This document shows positions 8,019-15,679 of a stretch of 64,000 nt of DNA, one piece after another. A model generated the notes under the pieces. It made no database searches. It saw nothing but the letters and a program-made list of their open reading frames with translations, and was not told the origin of the DNA. The position numbers and the translations under genes were made by a program. The stretch covers positions 62,001 to 126,000 of the forward strand of contig DHVX01000043.1 in NCBI GenBank assembly GCA_002412885.1, given 5' to 3'. This stretch comes from Bacteroidales bacterium UBA5197. GTDB taxonomy: Bacteria > Bacteroidota > Bacteroidia > Bacteroidales > Lentimicrobiaceae. Numbering within the stretch: position 1 is the first letter of the stretch; each line of letters opens with the position of its first letter.

Positions 8019-10754
8019 ATGAACAAAAAGTTACTGATTTTACTGCTGGCCTTCAGCCCGCTGCTTGGTTTGTATGCGCAAACCGGCAACATAACGGGCA
8101 GAGTGGCTGATGCAGAAACCAACAAACCGCTGCCTTCAGTTACTGTTAAGGTTGCCACACAGCAAGCATTTACCGATGGCGATGGACTATTTAGCATAAC
8201 CGGCGTAGCAACCGGTGATGTAGTTGTTGAGTTTATTCTTTCAGGTTACGAAAACATTAATCAATTTGTAAATGTTGGCGAATCAACAAACCTGGGAACA
8301 ATTAAAATGACTCCATCTTATTTGAATGATCTTTCAAGCGGAGGATTATCTGAAATAAGCATTTCATCCGATTCGGACGATGACTCGAAAGGGCAGAACA
8401 TTTCCGGACTATTGAGTTCGTCAAATGATGTGTTTGCCCGGATAGCATCTTTTACATTCGGCCCGGCCTATTTCAGAATGCGTGGCTACGACAATGATCT
8501 GGGTGGTACCTATATTGGGAATACCTCTATCAGTGATGTTGAAACAGGCCGCACAACCTGGGCATTATGGGGTGGATTGAACGATGCTACACGTAATAAA
8601 GTTTCGGTTAGCGGATTGGCACCTTCAAACTTCTCTTTCGGTGGTATTGGCGGTGTGACCAATATAATTACACGTGCTTCGCAACACAGGGCTCAGACCA
8701 AGTTAACATACAGTATGACCAACCGTACCTATACCAACCGATTGATGTTCACACATTCCACCGGAATGATGGACAACGGATGGGCCGTTACTGCAAGTGG
8801 ATCAAGGCGTTGGGGCAACGGAGGATTTGTTGAAGGAACTTATTACGATGCCTGGGCCGGATTTCTTGGAATTGAACGCAAGCTCAGCGATAAGCACAGC
8901 CTGGCCTTAACAGCATTTGTAGCTCCTGTAAAACGCGGGATGCAAGGTGGATCAACTCAGGAAGTATATGATCTCACAGGAAGCAATTACTACAATCCAA
9001 ACTGGGGCTACCAGAATGGTGAAATCAGAAATGCACGCCAGCGTATCATGAATCAGCCCATTATGATTCTGAACCACTATTGGACACCTTCCGACAAAAC
9101 CCAATTGACCAGCTCGGCTTCCTACCTTTTCGGGGAAACCGGAACAACCGCTTTGAACTGGTACAATGCGGCAGATCCAAGACCTGACTATTACCGCTAT
9201 CTGCCCAGTTATTTCCCAACAGCAGGCAATGATCCCGATGCTACCTACTACAGCCCGGAAATCGCGCAGAACATAACAAACAACTGGCTTAACGATGACA
9301 ATACACGACAAGTCAACTGGGATAAATTGTATCAGATCAACTATCTTTCAAATCTTGAAGGAAAACAGGCGCGTTATTCCATCGAAAACCGCCATAACGA
9401 TCAAAAGCAATTCAACTTTACTACTGTTCTGAATCATGAAATCAGTGACAGCATCTCATTTTATGGAGGCGTTGAATATTCAAGAAACACGGGTAGTTTT
9501 TATAAAACGCTTCATGATTTGCTGGGTGGCAACTTCTGGTTGGATATTGATCAGTTTGCCGAAAGAGATTTTTCGGGAAATGACACAATTGCCCAGAACG
9601 ACCTGAATAATCCAAACAGAATTATCGGAGTTGGCGATAAATTCGGATACGACTATAAACTTCACCAAAACAGCGGAATCCTGTGGGGAATAGTTAAAGC
9701 CTCATCACAGAAAGTAGATATGTACGGAGGGCTTCAGCTGTCGTACACAACATTCTGGCGCGAAGGTTTGATGCGCAATGGACGTTATCCTGAGGCTTCG
9801 TTCGGAGAAGGGAAAAAGTACAATTTCATTAATTACTCGCTAAAAGGCGGAGCTACTTACAAAATCAGCGGACGGCATTACCTTGAAATGAATGCAGCCT
9901 TTATAACCAGAGCTCCGAATATCAGAAATTCATACCTTTCATCTCGTGTGCGTGATGCAGTTATCCCTTACCTGTCGAACGAAGAAATTCTGAGTGGTGA
10001 GTTAAGTTATCACATGCGCACTCCTTCGGTAAAGGCAAGGGTTACTGTTTATCACACCCATTTCATCAATACAAATGAAATCAACAGTTTTTACCACGAT
10101 TCGCTCCGCACATTCGTAAACCATGCCATGTATAACATCAGCAAGGTGCATCAGGGAATTGAAGCAGGAGCTGAAGTAAAACTGACCTCTGCATTTTCAG
10201 CTGTAGCTGCCGCAAATATTGGCAACTATCGTTATACCAACCATGCCACTGCTGCAATAACTGTTGAAAACGGCTCGGTTCCTGACATCACAAAAAAAAT
10301 CTACAATAAATATTTCTACGTTTCCGGAACTCCACAAACGGCAGCTTCTCTTGGATTGAAATATATGGGACCTGGTTTTCTTTTTGTTGATGTGAATGTC
10401 AATTATTACGACAACATTTACCTCGATTTTAATCCAGAGCGCAGAACATCATCTGCACTTTCCGGATTAACCAGCGCCGATGATGAATTAATAGCCTCAA
10501 TCATCAATCAGGAGAAACTTCCCAGTGGAATGACCCTTGATGCTTCTATTGGCAAATCATTCCGCATAATGAGCAAGTATTACCTCAATCTGAATTTCAG
10601 TGTAAGCAATATTCTTGATAATCAGGAAATTATTACCGGAGGATATGAGCAGATGCGTTTCGACTTTGAGAAAAAGAACGTTGAAAAATTCCCATCGAAA
10701 TACTTCTACTATTATGGAAGGACATTCTTCCTAAACATCGGTTTCCGTTTTTAA
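8019..10754 (+). CDS. TonB-dependent outer membrane receptor
   Basis: The protein has 911 residues from the ATG at 8019, where a signal peptide MNKKLLILLLAFSPLLGLYAQ begins; the frame's earlier starts lack one. Next come a carboxypeptidase-regulatory-like domain (about residues 22-110, ITGRVADAETNKPLPSVTV), a plug domain with the MRGYDNDLGGTY and FGGIGGVTNIITR motifs, and a 22-strand-type barrel ending in aromatic residues (FFLNIGFRF). Such receptors import ligands too large for porins using TonB energy. The following DUF5689 lipoprotein starts 28 bp downstream, so the two form an operon and probably a receptor/lipoprotein pair. The divergent secreted phosphodiesterase suggests that nucleic-acid products are the cargo; this is inference. 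Confidence 0.94.
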   Translation: MNKKLLILLLAFSPLLGLYAQTGNITGRVADAETNKPLPSVTVKVATQQAFTDGDGLFSITGVATGDVVVEFILSGYENINQFVNVGESTNLGTIKMTPSYLNDLSSGGLSEISISSDSDDDSKGQNISGLLSSSNDVFARIASFTFGPAYFRMRGYDNDLGGTYIGNTSISDVETGRTTWALWGGLNDATRNKVSVSGLAPSNFSFGGIGGVTNIITRASQHRAQTKLTYSMTNRTYTNRLMFTHSTGMMDNGWAVTASGSRRWGNGGFVEGTYYDAWAGFLGIERKLSDKHSLALTAFVAPVKRGMQGGSTQEVYDLTGSNYYNPNWGYQNGEIRNARQRIMNQPIMILNHYWTPSDKTQLTSSASYLFGETGTTALNWYNAADPRPDYYRYLPSYFPTAGNDPDATYYSPEIAQNITNNWLNDDNTRQVNWDKLYQINYLSNLEGKQARYSIENRHNDQKQFNFTTVLNHEISDSISFYGGVEYSRNTGSFYKTLHDLLGGNFWLDIDQFAERDFSGNDTIAQNDLNNPNRIIGVGDKFGYDYKLHQNSGILWGIVKASSQKVDMYGGLQLSYTTFWREGLMRNGRYPEASFGEGKKYNFINYSLKGGATYKISGRHYLEMNAAFITRAPNIRNSYLSSRVRDAVIPYLSNEEILSGELSYHMRTPSVKARVTVYHTHFINTNEINSFYHDSLRTFVNHAMYNISKVHQGIEAGAEVKLTSAFSAVAAANIGNYRYTNHATAAITVENGSVPDITKKIYNKYFYVSGTPQTAASLGLKYMGPGFLFVDVNVNYYDNIYLDFNPERRTSSALSGLTSADDELIASIINQEKLPSGMTLDASIGKSFRIMSKYYLNLNFSVSNILDNQEIITGGYEQMRFDFEKKNVEKFPSKYFYYYGRTFFLNIGFRF

Positions 10755-10782
10755 TCAGCAACAAAAAAAATCAAACAACAAT

Positions 10783-12486
10783 ATGAAAAAGATCTGGCAA
10801 TTAATTCTCGCAGGCGTATTTATTGTACTAGCCTCAACTCCTTTCACTTCATGTGTGGATGGCGATTTTGAACAACCGCCTATTATTATTCCAAGTGTTG
10901 ACTTTGAAGCCAACCGCACCATTCTTCAGCTTAAAAATTATTACCTCGATACCCTCAACCGTGCACTTACCCTGATAGACAAAGACATTGTGATCAGCGG
11001 TATAGTTGTGGCCAATGATCAAAGTGGTAACCTATACAAGAAAATGGTGATTCAGGATGCAACCGGTGCCATTGAACTGGCGCTTGATAAAAATTCATTA
11101 TATAATGAGTACAAAGTCGGACAGCGGCTATTTATTAAAACCAAGGGCATGTACATTGGCGACTACAATAACCTTATACAGCTTGGTTATATCTTTGGTG
11201 GAAATATCGGGCGCTTGCCTGAAACATTCATTTCAGCCCATTTGTTCCGCGATAGCCTGCCCGGAACACCACCTGTGGGAACTCCCCTCAATCTGGCATC
11301 TTTGCCAAGTGCTGGTGGAGATGTCGTTAAAGAACCCCGCATGAGTACGCTGGTGAAACTTGAAAATGTTCGCTTTGTGGAAGTAGGTGAAATGTTTGCT
11401 CCGCAAAATGTTGACAACACCAACCGCACACTGATAGATCAGAGCGGAAAGAGTATCACCGTTCGTACCAGCAAATATTGCAATTTTGCAAGCGATACAC
11501 TACCTGGTGGATACGGAACAGTTGAAGGCATTCTTACTGCTTTCGGCACTACCTGGCAGTTTACCCTCCGCAGCAAAGACGATGTGAAAGAGTTTGGCGG
11601 CGTTGCACCACCTCCTCCCGGAAGTGGTACCGGTACTTTTGCAGATCCATACGATATTGTAAGAGCCATGTCGGCTTCAGGTACAAATCCGGTATGGGTG
11701 GAAGGTTACATTGTCGGAACCATTGAGGTCGGCGATCAGAATGTACCCAATTTTGCAGGTCCGTTTGTTACCAATACCAATCTTCTGATTGCTGCTTCAG
11801 CCGACGAAACCAATATTTCAAACTGTATGCCGGTTCAGCTTCCTTCAGGAGTTATCCGCGATGCGCTGAATCTGGTAACAAAGCCAGGCAATAAGGGCAA
11901 ACAGGTAAAAGTACTCGGTACCATTGAAACCTACTTTTTACAACCCGGCGTTAAAAACCTTACCGGTTACTGGCTGGATGGTAGTGGAGTAGTACCCGCC
12001 ACCGGATTCTTTACCGAAGAGTTTAATCAGACTCTGGGCACATTTACTGAATTCAGTGTACTTGGAGATCAGAAATGGTTTGGCGATACTTATGATGGAG
12101 GTTGTGTAACCATGACCGGTTATGTGGCTCCGAACTACTTTGCCAACGAAGACTGGCTTATTTCACCGGTAATCTCTCTGGCCGGCAAAACCGGAGTTGA
12201 ACTTATGTTCCGCGAAGCCGTGAATTTTGTAAACAATATGGATGATGTCAAGGTATTTGTTTCTACCAACTACAATGGAACAGACAATCCAAATGATGCA
12301 ACCTGGACACAACTTACCGGCTTTACACGTTCCACCGGCAGCGCCTGGACATTTGTAAATACCAGTCAGATAAGTCTTGCTGCATTTGAAGGATCTGATA
12401 TCCGCATTGCATTCAAATACATAAGCACCACTTCTAAAGCCGGTACCTGGGAAATCAGCAGGGTAGTGGTTAGTGCGTCAAATTAA
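10783..12486 (+). CDS. DUF5689 / choice-of-anchor J lipoprotein
   Basis: The protein has 567 residues. The signal MKKIWQLILAGVFIVLASTPFTSC ends in a lipobox Cys. Residues about 35-265 resemble DUF5689, an OB-fold-like domain (IVISGIVVANDQSGNLYKKM, IQDATGAIEL). After a Pro/Gly linker, GTFADPYDIVRAM to about residue 400 resembles the DUF6359-type OB domain, and the last 170 residues (FNQTLGTFTEF, DWLISPVISL, IRIAFKYIST) match choice-of-anchor J, a jelly-roll binding module. It is probably a surface lipoprotein working with the TonB receptor encoded just upstream. A hairpin terminator follows 20 bp after the stop. Confidence 0.88.
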   Translation: MKKIWQLILAGVFIVLASTPFTSCVDGDFEQPPIIIPSVDFEANRTILQLKNYYLDTLNRALTLIDKDIVISGIVVANDQSGNLYKKMVIQDATGAIELALDKNSLYNEYKVGQRLFIKTKGMYIGDYNNLIQLGYIFGGNIGRLPETFISAHLFRDSLPGTPPVGTPLNLASLPSAGGDVVKEPRMSTLVKLENVRFVEVGEMFAPQNVDNTNRTLIDQSGKSITVRTSKYCNFASDTLPGGYGTVEGILTAFGTTWQFTLRSKDDVKEFGGVAPPPPGSGTGTFADPYDIVRAMSASGTNPVWVEGYIVGTIEVGDQNVPNFAGPFVTNTNLLIAASADETNISNCMPVQLPSGVIRDALNLVTKPGNKGKQVKVLGTIETYFLQPGVKNLTGYWLDGSGVVPATGFFTEEFNQTLGTFTEFSVLGDQKWFGDTYDGGCVTMTGYVAPNYFANEDWLISPVISLAGKTGVELMFREAVNFVNNMDDVKVFVSTNYNGTDNPNDATWTQLTGFTRSTGSAWTFVNTSQISLAAFEGSDIRIAFKYISTTSKAGTWEISRVVVSASN

Positions 12487-12505
12487 GCGATTTTTAAATA
12501 TGATT

Positions 12506-12534
12506 AAAAGGTCACCTGATGGTGGCCTTTTTTT
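12506..12534 (+). terminator. Rho-independent terminator
   Basis: AAAAGGTCACC, a TGAT loop, then GGTGGCCTTTTTTT forms a stem with a T-tract directly after the DUF5689 gene and ends the receptor operon. Confidence 0.85.
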
Positions 12535-13147
12535 ATGGGGTGGCCGGCGTTTAAGAATAACCTTGCAGGTATTTCCGCCTGGCTAAGCGGAATTTAGCTT
12601 CGCTGAGCTCCCTTCGGTCGGTTGTAATTCCGTTTTCAACACCATTGAATTTGAAATTCAGTTTTTTTAATTTCTTCGGCCACTACTTGAGTCGCAATTA
12701 TTTGTTTTCTGTCACAGGCCGTTAGGCCTCGTATCCATCCCGTTCTAATTGTTGGTTTTTATTGCTATCAGGAACATGAACGGGACGACTGCCTGAAATT
12801 TGACCATAATTGTAATTAATGTTGAGATTTTCAGAATCTTAAACAATAGCTTCCGGCGGTCAATTTTAGAAGGTCGCTCCCGCGGATACTGAAAATTTGA
12901 GCTCTTCTTTGTGGAAAGCGTAAGCTAAAAATTCAAGTAACAACAAGTAAAAGAATTGCTGATCATTTTCCTGACTTTAGGAAAACGATACCCCGATAAG
13001 CGGAATTTACGATTCCGCTTTTAAAACCCTTGATTTTGTAGCTCAGTATAACCCGCCTGTTATCTATTCATTGGGTTTTGCCGGTTTTTTAATTAACGGT
13101 TGAATCGCTAAAGGCCAATAGGTCAGCCTGGATATTTAAAAAGTTGT
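12535..13147. other. Long intergenic region without recognisable gene
   Basis: Six hundred bases carry no convincing ORF. Small palindromes are visible, for example AGCGGAATTTACGATTCCGCT (13000-13020, with a 4-base loop) and GGCCGTTAGGCC near 12718. Several fragments read like decayed repeat text (TCCGCCTGGCTAAGCGGA). I looked here for an AAC-rich template repeat matching the DUF1566 gene downstream and saw none. Confidence 0.6.
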
Positions 13148-13155
13148 TATATTTG
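13148..13155 (+). promoter_or_regulatory. Putative -7 element TATATTTG
   Basis: It is a full match to TAnnTTTG, 142 bp before the chosen start of the T9SS-type protein. It is the best promoter candidate for the two-gene adhesin-like operon. Confidence 0.45.
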
Positions 13156-13296
13156 TTGCGATGAACAGATTTGTACTATTGGTTTCAGAGTGAGGACAAA
13201 TTAGATGGATAAGTGAAGGCTCCAACAACAAAATTAAGCCTAGACAAAAACAGAAAAGTAACAACATATATTAACCATTTTAATAATGGGACAGCA

Positions 13297-13785
13297 ATGC
13301 TACGTAAGCGATTAAAATTAAGTGCCGTATTCTTGTTAGGACTTGGACTGACAGGACTGCAGGCACAGGAAAGCATTAACGCTGCAGGTGGCAATGCTTC
13401 GGGCAGCGGAGGCTCAATGAGCTATTCCGTTGGACAAATTGTTTATACCACGAACACAGGAACGAATGGTTCTGCTGCACAAGGTGTACAACAACCTTAT
13501 GAAATTTCAGCCGTAATAGGTATTGAAGAATTCAATGGCACAAACCTTCATGTTTCAATATATCCAAATCCGACTACCGATTATCTTACATTGAGCATTG
13601 GCGAATTTGTCATTTCAAATTTATCGTACCAATTGTATGATATTAATGGGAAACTTTTACAAAACGAAATAATTACAAGCCATCAAACAAGTATTGTTAT
13701 AAGCAATCTTGTGCCTGGTAACTATTTTATTAAAGTATTACAAGGAGATAAAGAAGTAAAAACATTTAAAATCATAAAACATTAA
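13297..13785 (+). CDS. T9SS-sorted secreted protein
   Basis: The protein has 162 residues from the ATG at 13297, where MLRKRLKLSAVFLLGLGLTGLQAQ gives a signal peptide; the upstream in-frame ATG/GTG at 13213 lacks one. The short mature region has the common Bacteroidota text GGSMSYSVGQIVYTTNTG. It is followed by a type A T9SS sorting domain (VSIYPNPTTDYLTLSI to the C-terminal TFKIIKH), which directs export through the outer membrane and attachment to the surface. It is 6 bp upstream of the DUF1566 gene, so the two are co-transcribed. No enzymatic domain is visible; a structural or adhesive role is likely. Confidence 0.88.
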   Translation: MLRKRLKLSAVFLLGLGLTGLQAQESINAAGGNASGSGGSMSYSVGQIVYTTNTGTNGSAAQGVQQPYEISAVIGIEEFNGTNLHVSIYPNPTTDYLTLSIGEFVISNLSYQLYDINGKLLQNEIITSHQTSIVISNLVPGNYFIKVLQGDKEVKTFKIIKH

Positions 13786-13791
13786 AAAAAC

Positions 13792-14724
13792 ATGAGAAAG
13801 TTATTTACAGTTATAGTTGCCGTTATCTTAACAGCAACAGTAGGGGCTCAGGTACCACAAAAACTGAGTTATCAGTCAGTTATTCGTAACGAAAGTAATA
13901 ATCTAGTTGCCAACCGAATCATTGCTATGCAAATAAGCATACTGCAGGATTCCACAAGTGGTACAGCAGTTTATGTTGAAACTCAGACCCCAACAACCAA
14001 TGCGAATGGATTGGTAAGTATTGAAATAGGTGGAGGTACTATAGTTAGTGGCAATTTTTCAAACATTGACTGGGCGAACGGACCTTATTTTGTAAAAACC
14101 GAAGCAGATCCCGACGCAGCAACAGGAGGAATAGCCTATACCATTACAGGTACAACCCAGTTATTAAGTGTACCTTATGCTTTGTATGCAGCAAATGCCG
14201 GAACAGCAACAGGTGGGGGTAATTTTACTCATTTCATAGGTGAACAATATGGAGGCGGTGTTATATTCCATTTATGGAAAGACAATGCAGGAACTGAACA
14301 TGGCTTAATTTTAGCCCTTACCGACCAAAGTACATCTCATGTATGGAGCAATGTTTATTCAACATTAATTGGTGCATCGGCACAAAGTTCATGGGATGGT
14401 TTAAGCAATAGCAATGCCATAATAGGTCAGGCCGGACATACAAGCAGTGCAGCACAACTATGTTTAGATCTGGTAAGTGGTGGTCACAGCGATTGGTACT
14501 TACCGTCGATTCAGGAATTAAATATACTTTCTAATAATTATTATACTGTTGCCAGAGTTTTATCTCAAATTTCAGATGCTACCCAGTTAACCAATACTTG
14601 GTATTGGTCGTCAACGGAGGGTTCCGACGATGTTGCGGTTTGGGTCATCGATTTCAGCTATGGCGGCCCGAGCTATCAGGCTAAGAACTTTACTTTCTAT
14701 GTTCGTGCAGTGCGGGCTTTTTAG
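13792..14724 (+). CDS. DUF1566 (Lcl C-type-lectin-like) surface protein
   Basis: The protein has 310 residues: a signal peptide (MRKLFTVIVAVILTATVGAQ), an N-terminal module common to Bacteroidota adhesin-like proteins (KLSYQSVIRNESNNLVANR, TQLLSVPYALYAANAG), and from about residue 143 a DUF1566/Lcl domain related to the FGE-sulfatase and C-type lectin folds (GGGVIFHLWKDN, DWYLPSIQELNIL, YWSSTEG). The C-terminus ends in YVRAVRAF. The last 35 or so codons look like a diversity-generating retroelement variable region (separate entry). It has no T9SS tail of its own. It is probably a ligand-binding surface protein; the ligand is unknown. Confidence 0.88.
   Translation: MRKLFTVIVAVILTATVGAQVPQKLSYQSVIRNESNNLVANRIIAMQISILQDSTSGTAVYVETQTPTTNANGLVSIEIGGGTIVSGNFSNIDWANGPYFVKTEADPDAATGGIAYTITGTTQLLSVPYALYAANAGTATGGGNFTHFIGEQYGGGVIFHLWKDNAGTEHGLILALTDQSTSHVWSNVYSTLIGASAQSSWDGLSNSNAIIGQAGHTSSAAQLCLDLVSGGHSDWYLPSIQELNILSNNYYTVARVLSQISDATQLTNTWYWSSTEGSDDVAVWVIDFSYGGPSYQAKNFTFYVRAVRAF
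14620..14724 (+). other. Candidate variable region of a retroelement-diversified target
   Basis: Of the 27 codons from 14620 to 14700, 22 end in C or T, and they encode a mix of Gly, Ser, Asp, Val, Ile, Phe, Tyr and Ala. That is the pattern produced when AAC/AAT template codons are mutated at their adenines. Fixed landmarks WSSTE, an internal W, an F and the end VRAVRAF are those of DUF1566 targets. No reverse transcriptase, Avd gene or template repeat was seen in this window, so it would be a remote or orphan target. Confidence 0.45.
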
Positions 14725-14934
14725 CAATTTAGCTTGTAACTTTTACCCTGAAGCGATCGAATTATTTTTGAAATATGAGAGAAATGTAGTGTTTTATTGT
14801 GAATAATATTGATTTGATTGGGATGAAATCTGAATGGTGGATGAAGGGTGAATGTGAGAATTTTTTAAGGAATGTGGACGAGAAAGGGAATAGTGTTAGC
14901 AAAATGTGTTAAAACCAATAGCTTCACGTAAAAA

Positions 14935-15609
14935 ATGAACGAACAAACTGAGAGCAGGAAACATTTAGAGAAAGTTGGGGCATTACTAGCCAATGTATCA
15001 TATTATTACTATAACCTTGAATATTTAATTCGCGGAACAAGTGAACAAGAAAAGATGGTTGTTAATAGCTATCCTATACTTAAGAACGTCCGATTAACCC
15101 TGTGGTCTCTTATTGTCCTTGACCTACATAAGATATTGAGTAAAAGCTCGAATGACAAGTTTCGTATTGTCAAACTAGTTAATTATTTGATCGAATATCA
15201 CGGTAAGATTAAATGGGATCATGCGATAGGCGTTAGTGAATTAAATATTCTAAAAGCAAATTTGGCAATAGCTCAGCCAAAAGTAGAAAAGATTAAAGAG
15301 ATAAGAGATACTCAAATAGCCCATTATGACGATATAAATTTGAACTATAGGCTCGAGTTACAGGAGTTAGCTGATTTAGTAGCATTATGTCAAAAGTCTT
15401 ATAATACAATAAGTTATGCACTAAATAATTCAACTACTAGTTGGCAATATTCTGATTCAGAAAACTTTAATCCTTTGGTTGAGAATTTATCAAAATACTC
15501 AGACTTGAAACATTTGTTCTATAAGAATTTGTCGGAAAGGAATGAAAATATTGAACTATTTGAACTAGGAAAAATTATAAGGCCAGCAGCTAACCGAGTA
15601 GACGGATAG
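14935..15609 (+). CDS. HEPN/AbiU2-like protein (hypothetical)
   Basis: The protein has 224 residues and is encoded by clearly more AT-rich DNA than its neighbours. It is almost entirely helical in character. Residues 124-130, RDTQIAH, fit the R-x(4-6)-H motif of HEPN ribonucleases, and the context (LDLHKILSK, IRDTQIAHYDD) resembles the AbiU2-type HEPN domain found in phage-abortive and toxin systems. It stands alone: no nucleotidyltransferase antitoxin partner (MNT) is encoded beside it. Base composition and isolation suggest acquisition by transfer. It could also be a non-catalytic HEPN scaffold. The start ATG at 14935 is the only early start. Confidence 0.65.
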   Translation: MNEQTESRKHLEKVGALLANVSYYYYNLEYLIRGTSEQEKMVVNSYPILKNVRLTLWSLIVLDLHKILSKSSNDKFRIVKLVNYLIEYHGKIKWDHAIGVSELNILKANLAIAQPKVEKIKEIRDTQIAHYDDINLNYRLELQELADLVALCQKSYNTISYALNNSTTSWQYSDSENFNPLVENLSKYSDLKHLFYKNLSERNENIELFELGKIIRPAANRVDG

Positions 15610-15679
15610 TAATAAGATGTACCCCCCCGTTAAGCGAAATTTCCATTTTCCGCCCTCACCCTCTAAATTAATCAAAAGT

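Noticed and set aside
12535..13147. Possible non-coding RNA or intron remnant
   Set aside because: Only isolated small hairpins were seen; no conserved intron, riboswitch or tRNA pattern could be supported.
13792..15609. A complete diversity-generating retroelement
   Set aside because: No reverse transcriptase, Avd-like gene or template repeat was found near the DUF1566 gene; the downstream gene is HEPN-like, not an Avd protein.
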